From positions 124,001 through 188,000 of the forward strand of contig RZWH01000005.1 of assembly GCA_004005435.1 (NCBI GenBank): a stretch of DNA of 64,000 nt, read 5' to 3'. Under the pieces are notes generated by a model. The model searched no databases. It had not been told where the DNA came from and saw nothing but the letters and a program-made list of their open reading frames with translations. Source of the stretch: Rhodobacteraceae bacterium CCMM004. Lineage in GTDB: Bacteria > Pseudomonadota > Alphaproteobacteria > Rhodobacterales > Rhodobacteraceae. The translations under genes and the position numbers were made by a program. This document shows positions 25,078 through 34,959 of the stretch, one piece after another. Numbering within the stretch: position 1 is the first letter of the stretch; each line of letters starts with the position of its first letter.

Positions 25078-25974
25078 TCAGCGGGTGCCGAGGACGCGCC
25101 GGGCGGTCTCGACGGTGGGGCCAGCCTCGGCCACGGCCCGCAGGAACCGGTCGAGGGTGCGCAGGGGCGGCGCCTCGGCGGCGACGATCCGGTTCGTGCC
25201 GACGCCCCGGACCACGGTGATCGTCAGAGGCTGCGCCCCGTCCGCGTTGCGGTAGAGAAAGAGATGCGCCGCGCAGTCCTTCATCGCGTCGGCGAAGGCC
25301 GTTGCATCGGCCACCGCCGCACTCTGCGCCTTGAGGTCGATCTCGACGCGGTCGAGCAGGCGGTCCAGCGCCGCGGGATCGTCGTGATCCTCGACCGGGA
25401 TCGCCTCCATCCATTCGAGGAGGCGATATGCGCCGGGCGCGATCCCCATCTTGAGGTAGTACGCCTCGCGGTCGAGCGCGCGGAGGCGCCCCTGGACCGC
25501 CGCCTCGTGTCGCGCCAGGAGCGCCTCGGCGGCCGCAGTGAGCCGGTCTCGGCGATCCACGGCCTCCACCAGCGCCTCCGCCGCCGCCACCCGCGCCGAG
25601 GCGCAGATCAACGTGCCCATTGGTTCGTCGTGCCGCGCATAGGGCACCGTCAGAACGTCGTAGGGGCCGGCGGGGGGCCATTGCACGATGAGCGCGAACC
25701 GCTGCCGCGCCAGGTCGCGCACGGCGTCGCGGTCCGCGGGCGCCATCGCGCGGGTCTTGAAGCCGAGGGTTCTGAGAAACGTCGGCGCGTCGAAGGCGTC
25801 GGTCAGGGCCGCGATGGCCGGCGCGCGGTCGGCCCCCCGCTCGGCCGTCAGAGCCGCCTGGACGGCGAGGGGGAGGCGTAGGTCGTCGGCCGATGCGGCG
25901 GACGCGGCGAAGGTCGCGACGAGCGCAGCGGCGCGCAGGGCGAGACCCAAGGTCTTGGGCAATATGCAGATCAT
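25078..25974 (-). CDS. Exported protein of unknown function
   Basis: 298 residues. A signal peptide ([19 protein letters not shown], cleavage about residue 29) precedes a mostly helical Ala/Arg/Asp-rich mature part with only two Cys ([16 protein letters not shown]). The segment [24 protein letters not shown] may be a beta domain. I do not recognise a family. It lies alone between rpsD and the divergent hisC. Confidence 0.72.
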   Translation of the reverse strand: MICILPKTLGLALRAAALVATFAASAASADDLRLPLAVQAALTAERGADRAPAIAALTDAFDAPTFLRTLGFKTRAMAPADRDAVRDLARQRFALIVQWPPAGPYDVLTVPYARHDEPMGTLICASARVAAAEALVEAVDRRDRLTAAAEALLARHEAAVQGRLRALDREAYYLKMGIAPGAYRLLEWMEAIPVEDHDDPAALDRLLDRVEIDLKAQSAAVADATAFADAMKDCAAHLFLYRNADGAQPLTITVVRGVGTNRIVAAEAPPLRTLDRFLRAVAEAGPTVETARRVLGTR

Positions 25975-26115
25975 CGGCGCACCCTCGCACGGGCCGCCGC
26001 CCGGTCAACCGACATTATTGGGGCGCGGGGGGTAAATCCCGGCGCCGCGAGGCCCCGAGTGGCTTTTCTTGCGACCCGACAGCGACTAGGAACACCCAAG
26101 GTCAGGGGAGCAGCC

Positions 26116-27204
26116 ATGTCAGACGCCATCGAACCGAAGCCCGGCATATTGGAGATCGCGCCCTACAAGGGCGGTGACTCCCATGCCGAGGGCGTGGCCG
26201 ATGTGGTCAAGCTCAGCTCCAACGAAAACCCCTTCGGCCCGCCCGAGGGAGCCCGCGACGCGCTGCGCAAGACCGCGCATCTCTTGCACCGCTATCCCGA
26301 CGGCGGCCACGGCGATTTGCGCCGCGCCATCGGCGAGGTGAACGGGCTCGACCCCGAGCGGATCATCTGCGGGGCGGGCTCGGACGAAATCATCTCGATG
26401 CTCTGCCAGGCCTATACCGGCCCCGGCACCGAAGTCATCCATACCGAGCACGGGTTCGCCATGTATCGGATCAGCGCCATGGCGTCGGGCGCCACGCCGG
26501 TGGAGGTGCCCGAGCACGAGCGCAAGGTCGACGTGGACGCGATCCTCGACGCCTGCACCTTCCGCACCAAGCTGGTGTTCCTGGCCAACCCGGCCAATCC
26601 GACCGGCACGATGATCGGCGCCAACGAGGTCGGGCGCCTGGCCGCCGACCTGCCTCCGCACACGCTCCTCGTCCTCGACGGGGCCTATGCGGAATACGTG
26701 GACGGCTACGACGGCGGCGCGCGGCTGGTGGAGAAACGCGACAACGTGGTGATGACGCGCACGTTCTCCAAGATCTACGGGCTGGGCGGTCTGCGGGTCG
26801 GCTGGGCCTATGGGCCCGCCCACGTCGTCGACGTGCTGAACCGGGTGCGGGGGCCGTTCAACCTGGGCTCGGCGCAACTGGCCGCCGCCGAGGCCGCGGT
26901 GCGCGACACCGAGTTCGTGGACCGCAGCCGCGCCGAGAACGCGCGCCTCAGGGCCTGGTTGGCACGGGCGCTGGCGGAGCTGGGCGTGCCGTCCGACACG
27001 TCCTGCGCGAACTTCGTCCTCGCCCGCTTCGACAGCGTCGAGGAGGCCGAGGCGTGCGAGGCGCATCTGCGGCAGAACGGCCTATTGGTGCGCAAGGTGG
27101 GGGGCTACAAGCTGCCCAACTGCCTGCGCATCACGGTGGGCGACGAGGCATCCTGCCGCCGGGTCGTGCACACCATTGCGCGGTTCAAGGACGCTGCGGC
27201 ATGA
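26116..27204 (+). CDS. hisC: Histidinol-phosphate aminotransferase
   Basis: 362 residues of PLP fold type I. The PLP lysine motif [15 protein letters not shown] and the conserved [18 protein letters not shown] and GSDEII segments are visible. ATG 26116 ([14 protein letters not shown]) has GGGGAG upstream. It overlaps the arogenate/prephenate dehydrogenase by four bases; the pairing suggests this HisC also acts in aromatic amino-acid transamination. Confidence 0.93.
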   Translation: MSDAIEPKPGILEIAPYKGGDSHAEGVADVVKLSSNENPFGPPEGARDALRKTAHLLHRYPDGGHGDLRRAIGEVNGLDPERIICGAGSDEIISMLCQAYTGPGTEVIHTEHGFAMYRISAMASGATPVEVPEHERKVDVDAILDACTFRTKLVFLANPANPTGTMIGANEVGRLAADLPPHTLLVLDGAYAEYVDGYDGGARLVEKRDNVVMTRTFSKIYGLGGLRVGWAYGPAHVVDVLNRVRGPFNLGSAQLAAAEAAVRDTEFVDRSRAENARLRAWLARALAELGVPSDTSCANFVLARFDSVEEAEACEAHLRQNGLLVRKVGGYKLPNCLRITVGDEASCRRVVHTIARFKDAAA

Positions 27205-28121
27205 GCCAGATCTATGCCCGTGTGGCGCTGATCGGTCTGGGCCTGATCGCCGGGTCGATGGGGCTGGCCATGCGCCGGGCGGGCCTAGCGGGCGAGATCG
27301 TCGGCACCGCGCGCTCGGCCGAGACCCGGGCGGTGGCGCTGGAGCGGGGGCTCGTCGACCGCGTGACCGAGACGGCGGCCGAGGCGGTGGCGGGCGCCGA
27401 CCTGGTGGTGCTGGCCGTGCCGGTGGGGGTGATGGGCGAACTGGCGGCCGAGATCGCCGACCACCTCGCCCCTGGCGCCACCGTCACCGACGTGGGCTCG
27501 GTCAAGCAGGCGGTGGTCGCGGCTGTGGGCCCGCACGTTCCCGAGGGCGTGCATTTCGTCCCGGGCCATCCCCTGGCGGGGACCGAGCATTCGGGGCCGC
27601 ATTCGGGCTTTGCCGAGCTGTTCCGCAACCGCTTTACCCTGCTGATCGCCGAGGACGACACCGACCCGTCCGCCGTCGATCGCCTGACCCGGCTCTGGCA
27701 GGGAATGGGCGCCAATGTCGAGGTGATGGACGCGCCGCACCACGACCTGGTCCTCGCCGTCACCAGCCACACCCCGCACCTCATCGCCTACACGATGGTG
27801 GGCGTGGCCGACGACATGCGGCGCGTCACCGACCAGGAGGTGATCAAGTATTCGGCCGCGGGCTTCCGCGACTTCACCCGTATCGCCGCCAGCGACCCGA
27901 CCATGTGGCGCGACGTGTTTCTGACGAACAAGGAGGCGACGCTGGAGATCCTCGGACGGTTCACCGAAGAGCTGTTTGCGCTTCAGCGGGCGATCCGCAC
28001 CGGTGACGGGTCGCACCTTTTCGACTACTTTACCCGCACCCGCGCGATCCGGCGCGGGATCATCGAGGCGGGGCAGGATACCGACGCCCCCGACTTCGGC
28101 CGCGGAGGCGCCAAGACGTGA
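27201..28121 (+). CDS. tyrC: Prephenate/arogenate dehydrogenase
   Basis: 306 residues. A Rossmann motif ([12 protein letters not shown]) and the TyrA-family residues in [23 protein letters not shown] and [10 protein letters not shown] indicate the NAD-dependent tyrosine-pathway dehydrogenase without a fused chorismate mutase. ATG 27201 overlaps the hisC stop and the gene ends in a GTGA overlap with the extensin-like gene, giving a coupled three-gene run. Confidence 0.93.
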   Translation: MSQIYARVALIGLGLIAGSMGLAMRRAGLAGEIVGTARSAETRAVALERGLVDRVTETAAEAVAGADLVVLAVPVGVMGELAAEIADHLAPGATVTDVGSVKQAVVAAVGPHVPEGVHFVPGHPLAGTEHSGPHSGFAELFRNRFTLLIAEDDTDPSAVDRLTRLWQGMGANVEVMDAPHHDLVLAVTSHTPHLIAYTMVGVADDMRRVTDQEVIKYSAAGFRDFTRIAASDPTMWRDVFLTNKEATLEILGRFTEELFALQRAIRTGDGSHLFDYFTRTRAIRRGIIEAGQDTDAPDFGRGGAKT

Positions 28122-29086
28122 AGGGTTTCGGAGGTTTGTGCTTGGCCCTTGGCGTTGCGGTCGCGACCGCCGCCGCGGCCGATGCGCCCCAGACCTCCCC
28201 CCGTCCCGAAGGCCGCCCGGCGGCAACGGTCTCCACAGTGGCCGGCGCCGCGCCGCCAGCGTTCGCCGCGTCCGGCGGGATCGTGCCGATGGTGGTGGCC
28301 GTGCGGGTCGCGGCGGCGACGGCCGCGACGATCCGCCCGGTCCCGCGCGGCGGCGAGGGGGGCAATGCCGGGCCCGCCACCGACGCGGACCCAGGCGCCG
28401 TCCGCGCCGCGCCGCAGCCGCGCGAGGTGGTGCAGCCGGGTCTGACCGCGGGCCTCGTCCGCTCGCTCAGACCCATGGCGCGCCCCGAGAACCTGCGCCG
28501 CCGGGCCACCGTGCGCCAGGTCGGCTATGCCCCCATCGGCAAACGTCCCGGCACCGGCACCAAGGGCGCGCTCTGTGGCGACCCCGACATCCGCGGATCG
28601 ACCATGGCCCCCATCGCCGGACGCATCCGCGGCTGCGGCGTCGAAGCGCCGGTCAAGGTCACGTCGGTCGCCGGCGTCGCGCTGAGCCAGGGGGCGGTGA
28701 TGGACTGTGCCACCGCCCGCGCGCTCAAGGAGTGGACCCAGCGCGGGGTCAAGCCCGCGTTCGGCAAGCTCGGGGGCGGGGTCCGCGGGCTGAGGGTTGC
28801 GGCGCACTATGCCTGCCGCACCCGCAACAACCGCAAGGGCGCCAAGATCTCGGAGCACGGCAAGGGGCGGGCCATCGACATCTCGGCCATCCAACTGCAG
28901 AACGGCGTCGAGGTAACAATCCTGCGCGGCTGGCGGGATCGGCAGTTCGGGCCCAAGCTGCGGCAGCTCCACACCGCGGCCTGCGGGCCGTTCGGCACGG
29001 TGCTGGGACCGAACGCCGACCGCTATCACCAGGACCATTTCCACTTCGACACCGCGCGCTATCGCTCAGGGGCCTACTGCCGCTGA
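28118..29086 (+). CDS. Extensin-like family protein, probable periplasmic
   Basis: 322 residues from GTG 28118. A signal peptide (LCLALGVAVATAAAA) is followed by a Pro/Arg/Ala-rich linker to about residue 130, then an extensin-like C-terminal domain. That domain has CRTRNNRKGAKISEHGKG, RAIDISAI and HQDHFHFD, the His/Asp pattern of a metallopeptidase-like (VanY/MepA-type) fold. A cell-wall role is plausible. It overlaps tyrC by four bases, although the functions look unrelated. Confidence 0.85.
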   Translation: MKGFGGLCLALGVAVATAAAADAPQTSPRPEGRPAATVSTVAGAAPPAFAASGGIVPMVVAVRVAAATAATIRPVPRGGEGGNAGPATDADPGAVRAAPQPREVVQPGLTAGLVRSLRPMARPENLRRRATVRQVGYAPIGKRPGTGTKGALCGDPDIRGSTMAPIAGRIRGCGVEAPVKVTSVAGVALSQGAVMDCATARALKEWTQRGVKPAFGKLGGGVRGLRVAAHYACRTRNNRKGAKISEHGKGRAIDISAIQLQNGVEVTILRGWRDRQFGPKLRQLHTAACGPFGTVLGPNADRYHQDHFHFDTARYRSGAYCR

Positions 29087-29184
29087 AGCGGGTGTCGCGC
29101 GGCGCTTTCGCTCGCCCGCGGCATGTTCTAGGCTGACCCAAACCCGAGCAGGACAGGGCGGCCGACCGCCGCCGCACGCAGGAC

Positions 29185-30198
29185 ATGACCGCAGTAACGG
29201 GCTACGACCGTCTGGAGGCGCCGGGGATCTGGCGGCAGCGGCGTTCGGCGCAGCGGCGCGACGTGACCGTCAGCGTGGGCGACGCCACCCTGGCCATCTA
29301 CGACCGGTCCGAACAGGCGCTGGCCCATTGGTCGCTGCCCGCGGTGGTGCGGCTCAATCCCGGACAGATGCCCGCGGTCTTCGGTCCCGGCCGCCGCGCT
29401 GGCGAAGAGCTGGAGCTGAGCGACGCGGCGATGATCGAGGCGATCGAGCGGGTGCAGAGCGCCGTCGCCCGGCGCCGCCCGCGCAAGGGGCGGCTGCGGC
29501 TGATGGTCGGGCTCGCCGCGCTGGCTGTGGTCGGGTGGCTGTCGGTGGTCTGGCTGCCCGGCGCGCTGATCCGGCACACCGCCTCCATCGTTCCCGAGGC
29601 GGCGCGGGACACTCTGGGCACCCGTCTCCTCGGTCACGTCACGCGGGTCGCGGGCGCCCCCTGCCGCAGTCCGGCCGCCGCCCCGGCGCTGCGCCGGTTG
29701 GAGGCGCGGCTGCTGCCGCCGGGCGGGCGCCTGGTGGTGCTGCCGTCGGGCATCGCCGACAGCGATCACCTGCCCGGGGGCATCGTCCTGCTGAACCGCG
29801 CGCTGGTCGAGGACACCGACGATCCCGCGGTGCTGGCCGGGTATATCCTGGCCGAGCAGTTGCGCGCGGACCTGGCCGATCCGCTGGAGCGGCTCTTGAC
29901 CATGGCCGGGCCGCTGGCCGCGTTCCGCTACTTCGTGTCCGGCCGTCTGCCCGAGGGCGTGCTGGAGCATCATGCCGAGGCGCTCTTGGTGGCCGGGGCG
30001 GCGCCGGTGCCCGACGCGGCGCTGCTGTCGCGGTTCGCCGCCGCCGAGGTGCGGGCGACGCCCTACGCCTATGCCCGCGACATCTCGGGCGAGACCACGC
30101 TGGGCCTGATCGAAGGCGACCCGGTGGCGCCCGACGCCGCGCGGACGCTGCTGACCGACGGAGACTGGGTCGCGCTCCAGGGCATCTGCGGCGGTTGA
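29185..30198 (+). CDS. Membrane protein resembling an M48 peptidase without its zinc site
   Basis: 337 residues. A cytoplasmic N-terminal region (1-105) is followed by one membrane helix (LMVGLAALAVVGWLSVVWLPG), then a domain resembling M48 metallopeptidases: RLVVLPSGIADSDHLPGGIVLLNRALVEDTDDPAVLAGYILAEQL. In active enzymes the last segment would be a HExxH helix; here it reads YILAEQLR, with no zinc His. It is therefore probably a catalytically dead relative. This family call is by pattern only. It starts 98 bp after the extensin-like gene. Confidence 0.75.
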   Translation: MTAVTGYDRLEAPGIWRQRRSAQRRDVTVSVGDATLAIYDRSEQALAHWSLPAVVRLNPGQMPAVFGPGRRAGEELELSDAAMIEAIERVQSAVARRRPRKGRLRLMVGLAALAVVGWLSVVWLPGALIRHTASIVPEAARDTLGTRLLGHVTRVAGAPCRSPAAAPALRRLEARLLPPGGRLVVLPSGIADSDHLPGGIVLLNRALVEDTDDPAVLAGYILAEQLRADLADPLERLLTMAGPLAAFRYFVSGRLPEGVLEHHAEALLVAGAAPVPDAALLSRFAAAEVRATPYAYARDISGETTLGLIEGDPVAPDAARTLLTDGDWVALQGICGG

Positions 30199-30410
30199 TT
30201 GGGGCCGCCGCCGGGCGACGCCCGTTGCTGGCCGAGAGCCAAGTCGGCACCGCCCGCCGCACCTGCCCCGTGCCTCGGGCCCTGGCGCAAGGCGCGCAAC
30301 CGAAGGGCATTCGGGTCGGACCCCGCCGCGCCGCAGACAGCGACCGGAAAGGGTCCGGTTTCCACCCTGTGCACCGCCTTGGGCCGGTGCGCGGGCGGCG
30401 CGGCTCGGGC

Positions 30411-31682
30411 TCAGCGGCGCAGGAACGCGTCCGAGAACCCGGCCCGCCGGGCGGTGGCCAGGGCCCGCTGTCCGCCGTCGGCGAACGGTCCGGCCAGCAC
30501 CACGCGCAGCACCTTGCCGCCGCGGCGCACCTGGCCTTGCCGGACGGGCAGCCCCGCCGCCCGAAGCCGCGCCGTGGCGCGTTGGGCGTTGGCGGGATCG
30601 GCGTAGGTGCCGACCTGCACATAGGCGCCGCCCGCCGCCGCAGGCGCTTTGGGCGCCACGGCGAGGGTGGGGCGCTGAACCTTGGGCGCCGGGGCGGCGG
30701 CCGCGCCCTTGGAGGTCAGGACGACTCGCCCGTCGGCGGTGGTGCGCACCGCGCTGCGATCCACGACCGCGCGTCCGGCCCGGGTGATCACCACGATTTT
30801 GCGCCCCCCGGCCAGGTCAGCCTTCTGCTTGTTGTAGTCGGTGTAGGGGTAGACCAAGTAGTTGTAGCGGTTGGTCACGTCGTGGCCCGTCGCCCGGTCG
30901 ACCAGGCGCCGCGGCACCGTCTGGGTCCACACCAGCGCAGTCTGGAGCGCGCCGCGCAGGGTCTGCTTGCCCCGGTGGGGGTTCAGCCGCCCATCGTCCC
31001 ATGCGGCGCGATAGCCGGGCAGCACCCGGGGCTGCGGCGGGACCGGGACGCGGACGGTGCTGCCTGCGGGGGGGCCGAGGACAGTGCGGCGCGCGCCCGA
31101 GACCACTGCGGTCCCGGCGGGCAGGGTGGTCGCGGCGGGGGCGAGGCCGGTCCAACCCAGCTGGGTCTGCGGACCGCAGCGGGCGCCGGGATTGATGTAG
31201 GCGCCGCTGACCGGGGCGGCGCCGGGGCAGGCGACGGTGCGAACCGTCCGCTGCGGCGTCGGGCGGCGGACCGGCGCGGGCGCCTGCACCACGGGCGCGC
31301 GCACGACCCGCGGAGTGGCGGCGACCGGCGCGCGCACCACGCGCGGGGCGGCGGCCACGGTGGCCTGGCGCGGCGGCGCGGCGGCGGGGGCGTCGCGGAT
31401 CACAGGCGCCTCGGCCTGTGCGCTGCGGCCGGGCAGCGAGGGCTGGAACCCGCACATCACCTTGCCCCGGCGCGACACTCGCGGCACCCACTCCACCGCG
31501 CCGGCAAAGCCCGCCCGGATGTAGACGCAGCCGCGGCTGTCCACATACTGTCGCCCGGTGTAGCTCGACGGTGGGAACTCCGTCGGCACGTCGGCCCCGT
31601 TGAAGGATTGAGCGGTGGCGGGAAGAGGCCCTCCGGCGACCAACGCCAGCGCCAGAACGGCCGCGGCAGATTTGAACAACAT
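30411..31682 (-). CDS. Exported SPOR-domain protein with Pro/Arg-rich linker
   Basis: 423 residues from ATG 31682; GGGGG lies upstream, and a longer frame to 31784 runs into upp. Signal peptide (VLALALVAGGPLPATA), an N-terminal Cys-containing domain (SRGCVYIRAGFAG, KVMCGFQPS), and a linker with repeated PRVVRAPV units. A SPOR domain follows at about 345-423 (AYVQVGTYADPANAQRATAR, LRVVLAGPFADGGQRALATA). SPOR domains bind denuded peptidoglycan at division sites, so a cell-envelope role is likely. Confidence 0.85.
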   Translation of the reverse strand: MLFKSAAAVLALALVAGGPLPATAQSFNGADVPTEFPPSSYTGRQYVDSRGCVYIRAGFAGAVEWVPRVSRRGKVMCGFQPSLPGRSAQAEAPVIRDAPAAAPPRQATVAAAPRVVRAPVAATPRVVRAPVVQAPAPVRRPTPQRTVRTVACPGAAPVSGAYINPGARCGPQTQLGWTGLAPAATTLPAGTAVVSGARRTVLGPPAGSTVRVPVPPQPRVLPGYRAAWDDGRLNPHRGKQTLRGALQTALVWTQTVPRRLVDRATGHDVTNRYNYLVYPYTDYNKQKADLAGGRKIVVITRAGRAVVDRSAVRTTADGRVVLTSKGAAAAPAPKVQRPTLAVAPKAPAAAGGAYVQVGTYADPANAQRATARLRAAGLPVRQGQVRRGGKVLRVVLAGPFADGGQRALATARRAGFSDAFLRR

Positions 31683-31752
31683 CACGTGCCCCCACACAGA
31701 ACTGTGCGCCGAGGATGGCGCAATCGCGGGAGGCGGTAAAGGGGAAGCCGCT

Positions 31753-32385
31753 CTACTGGGTGCCGAACATGCGGTCCCCGGCATCGCCCAGGCCGGGCAC
31801 GATGTAGCCCACCTCGTTCAACCGGTCGTCCAGCGCGGCGGTGACGATGGGCACGTCGGGATGCGCCTCCTCCATCCGCCGGACCCCCTCGGGCGCCGCG
31901 AGGAGACAGAGGAACCGGATGTTTGTCGCCCCCGCCGCCTTGAGCAGGTCGACCGCCGCCGCCGAGGAGTTGCCGGTGGCCAGCATCGGGTCGACGGCGA
32001 TCACCAGGCGCTCGTCCAGCTGCTGCGGCAGCTTGCAGTAGTATTGCACCGGCTCCAGAGTCTCCTCGTCGCGGTAGAGGCCGATGAAGCCCACCCGCGC
32101 CGACGGCACCAGCTCCAGGATCCCGTCGAGGAGGCCGTTGCCCGCTCTGAGGATCGACACCAAGGCCAGCTTGCGCCCGTCGAGGACGGGCGCGTCCATG
32201 GCGCAGAGCGGCGTCTCGATCCGGCGCGAGGTCATCGGCAGGTTGTCGGTGATCTCGTAGGCGAGAAGTTGGCTGATCTCGCGCAGGAGCTGGCGGAACA
32301 CGGCGGTCGAGGTGTGCTTGTCCCGCATCAGCGTCAACTTGTGCTGCACCAGCGGATGGCGGACGACGGTGAGGTGGTCGGTCAT
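31753..32385 (-). CDS. upp: Uracil phosphoribosyltransferase
   Basis: 210 residues. Upp makes UMP from uracil and PRPP. The PRPP-binding segment [10 protein letters not shown] and the C-terminal uracil-binding region [16 protein letters not shown] are visible. It is the last gene of cdd-deoA-deoB-add-upp, overlapping add by four bases (32382-32385). Confidence 0.97.
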   Translation of the reverse strand: MTDHLTVVRHPLVQHKLTLMRDKHTSTAVFRQLLREISQLLAYEITDNLPMTSRRIETPLCAMDAPVLDGRKLALVSILRAGNGLLDGILELVPSARVGFIGLYRDEETLEPVQYYCKLPQQLDERLVIAVDPMLATGNSSAAAVDLLKAAGATNIRFLCLLAAPEGVRRMEEAHPDVPIVTAALDDRLNEVGYIVPGLGDAGDRMFGTQ

Positions 32386-33365
32386 GGGGCGAGCCTTTCG
32401 AGGATGCGGGAACGGGTGGTGTCGTCGCAGAACGCGGCGTCTGCGGAGGTGCGCGCGATGGCGGCAAAGTCGTCCTCGTCCCAGCCAAAGGCGTCGGCCA
32501 GGCGGTCGTATTCCCGCACCATCGTGGTGTGAAAGAACGGCGGATCGTCGGTCGAGACCGTGACTTTGCACCCCGCCCCGCGCAGCCGGTCGATGGGGTG
32601 GGCGCGCCAGTCGGGATAGACGCCCAGCGCGACGTTCGAGCCCGGACAGACCTCCAGCACGACGCCGTCCTCTGCCAGCCGATCGACCAGTGCGGGGTCC
32701 TCGATGGCGCGCACGCCGTGGCCGATCCGCTCGACCTTGAGCGCGTCGAGGGCCGCCGCGACGCTCTCGGGCCCTCGCCACTCGCCCGCATGGGCGGTCA
32801 GCCGCAACCCCGCCTCGCGCGCGCAGTCGAAGGCCCAGGCGAAATCGCCGGGCTCCCCGGCGCGCTCGTCCCCGGCGATGCCGAACCCGGTCAGCCAGTC
32901 GCCGGCCGTCTCGGCGGCGCAGAGTGCGGTTTCGCGCGCCTTTTCCGGGCCGAAATGGCGGATGCAGGTGACGATGCCGCGCAGGGTGATCCCGTCCCGC
33001 GCCTCGGCCTCCTCCGCCGCCTCGCGGATCGCCGTCAGATACTCCCGCCACGCGCCCACGTCGCGGCCGCCGCAGAAGTCGGGGCTGAGAAACGTCTCGG
33101 AATAGATCACGCCCGCCGCGGCGCTCTCTTCCAGCACCGCGCGGGTCAGGCGGGCATAGTCCTCGGGTGTCTTCAGCACCGAGGTCGCGGTCTCGTAGAC
33201 ATGCAGGAAGTGCCAGAAGTCGGTGTAGCTGTAGCTGCCGTCGGGGGCGAAGATGCCGGACAGGTCCACCGACTTCTCGCGCGCCAGGCCGCGGACGAAG
33301 TCGGCGGGCGCGGCGCCCTCGAGGTGGAGATGCAGTTCGACCTTGGGCAGGGCGGCGAGGGACAT
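32382..33365 (-). CDS. add: Adenosine deaminase
   Basis: 327 residues of the amidohydrolase fold. Zinc-site His12/His14 (ELHLHLEG), HAGE with the catalytic Glu, and STDDP are in the expected order. It converts adenosine or deoxyadenosine to inosine or deoxyinosine, or possibly adenine to hypoxanthine in some relatives. It lies 79 bp after deoB and is coupled to upp by an ATGA overlap. Confidence 0.93.
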   Translation of the reverse strand: MSLAALPKVELHLHLEGAAPADFVRGLAREKSVDLSGIFAPDGSYSYTDFWHFLHVYETATSVLKTPEDYARLTRAVLEESAAAGVIYSETFLSPDFCGGRDVGAWREYLTAIREAAEEAEARDGITLRGIVTCIRHFGPEKARETALCAAETAGDWLTGFGIAGDERAGEPGDFAWAFDCAREAGLRLTAHAGEWRGPESVAAALDALKVERIGHGVRAIEDPALVDRLAEDGVVLEVCPGSNVALGVYPDWRAHPIDRLRGAGCKVTVSTDDPPFFHTTMVREYDRLADAFGWDEDDFAAIARTSADAAFCDDTTRSRILERLAP

Positions 33366-33444
33366 GGGGCAGGCTCCGCGGCGGCTGATCCTGGCCTATA
33401 CGCTGCGCCCGGCGAGGGCCAGGGGGCGGGCGCCCGACCGTGGG

Positions 33445-34653
33445 TCAGCGGGGCAGGAGGCTCTGCCCTGGACCCTGGGGCGGCACGCCCAAATGGGCGG
33501 CGACGGTGGCGGCCACGTCGGCAAAGGCGCAGAGGCCTCCTTCGCCCGACCCGGCGCCGTGGATCAGCACCGGCACCCGCTCGCGCGTGTGGTCGGTGCC
33601 GCGCCAGGTGGGATCGTTGCCGTGGTCGGCGGTGATCAGCAGCAGGTCCGCGGGGCGCAACGCCGACAGGAGCCCCGGCAGCGCCGCGTCGAACCATTCC
33701 AGGTGCCGGGCATAGCCCGACACGTCGCGGCGGTGGCCATAAACGCTGTCGAACTCGACGAAGTTGGCGAAGGTCAGGCTGCCCGCCTCGGCATCGCCGA
33801 TCCTCCGGCGCAGGTGGTCGAGCAGCGTGGCGTCCGGCCCCTTCAGCACCGTGTCGATGCCCTGCATGGAAAAGATGTCGCCGATCTTGCCCACCGCGTG
33901 CACCAGCCGCCCCTCCCCCTGCACCCAGTCGCACAGCGTCGGGGCGGGCGGCGCGATGGCAAAGTCGCGGCGGTTCGGGGTGCGGGTAAAGCCCTCGGCG
34001 GCGCTGCCCACGAAGGGCCGCGCGATCACCCGCCCGACCTTCATCGCGTGCAGCCGCGGCGCCAGCGCCCGGCAGAGGTCGAGCAGGCGGTCGAGCCCGA
34101 ACGCCTCTTCATGCGCGGCGATCTGAAACACGCTGTCGACCGAGGTATAGCAGATCGGCCACCCCGTCTCGACATGGCGCGCGCCCTCGTCCTCGATGAT
34201 CAGCGTGCCCGAGGCATGGCGGTTGCCGAGGATGCCCTCGGTCCCGGCCAGGCGACAGACCTCGGCCACCAGGTCGTCGGGAAAGGCCGGGTCGGCGTTC
34301 GGGAAATAGTGCCAGTCCCAGGGGACGGGCACGCCCGCCAGTTCCCAATGCCCCGACGGCGTGTCCTTGCCCCGCGACACCTCGGTCGCCGCGGCCCAGA
34401 GCCCGGTGGGCATGGCGTCGAGGCCCGGCGCGGGGCTGCCCGAGGACAGGCGGATCGCCGCGCCGAGACCGAGCGCGTCCATGTTGGGCACATGCAGGGG
34501 GCCGCTGCGCCCCTCCTCGGCCTCACCTGCGGCGCAGGCCTCGGCGATGTGGCCCAGCGTGTTGGCGCCGCTGTCGCCGAAGTCGGCGGCGTCCGGCGCG
34601 CCGCCGCAGCCCGCCGAGTCGAGCACGATCAGGAAGGCACGGGCATCGGTCAT
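33445..34653 (-). CDS. deoB: Phosphopentomutase
   Basis: 402 residues of the alkaline-phosphatase-like fold with two metal sites: an N-terminal VLDSAGCGGAPDAADFGD (the metal-binding Asp region) and a C-terminal DHGNDPTWRGTDHTRE. It interconverts (deoxy)ribose 1- and 5-phosphates from nucleoside cleavage. ATG 34653 is preceded by CAGGAG. A 306-bp gap separates it from deoA, unusual for this tight operon. Confidence 0.95.
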   Translation of the reverse strand: MTDARAFLIVLDSAGCGGAPDAADFGDSGANTLGHIAEACAAGEAEEGRSGPLHVPNMDALGLGAAIRLSSGSPAPGLDAMPTGLWAAATEVSRGKDTPSGHWELAGVPVPWDWHYFPNADPAFPDDLVAEVCRLAGTEGILGNRHASGTLIIEDEGARHVETGWPICYTSVDSVFQIAAHEEAFGLDRLLDLCRALAPRLHAMKVGRVIARPFVGSAAEGFTRTPNRRDFAIAPPAPTLCDWVQGEGRLVHAVGKIGDIFSMQGIDTVLKGPDATLLDHLRRRIGDAEAGSLTFANFVEFDSVYGHRRDVSGYARHLEWFDAALPGLLSALRPADLLLITADHGNDPTWRGTDHTRERVPVLIHGAGSGEGGLCAFADVAATVAAHLGVPPQGPGQSLLPR

Positions 34654-34959
34654 CGGCAAGGCTCCTGGAAAGGCGGGCGGGGTGTCGAGCGCTCGGGGTG
34701 CACTGCGGAACCGACGCGCGGGCCCGGCCGCCCGGCAGGCCAGAGCGCCACATCCCTTCGTCCGTAGGGTGCGGAGGACGGCATTGCGCGACCGGCTCTC
34801 TCGCAGGCCGCAACGGCAGGGCGGCCCGACGCGTCCCGCGTCGGCCTCGCAACCCCCTCCTGTCGCCGGGGTGCGCGCAAAGGGGTCTTTGCCGGAACTG
34901 CGTCGGGTGCGCGGGCCAGGGGGGCGGCCGAAGAGACGTCGGTCATCGGCGTGTCCCCG
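34654..34959 (-). other. Gap inside the salvage operon, with a doubtful 98-codon frame
   Basis: A frame 34946-34650 starts with ATG 13 bases after the deoA stop and ends in an ATGA overlap with deoB, just where an operon gene would sit. After the first dozen codons, however, its composition (Arg/Pro/Ala, random third positions) looks non-coding and no fold is apparent. Either a lost gene or inserted intergenic DNA. Confidence 0.35.
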
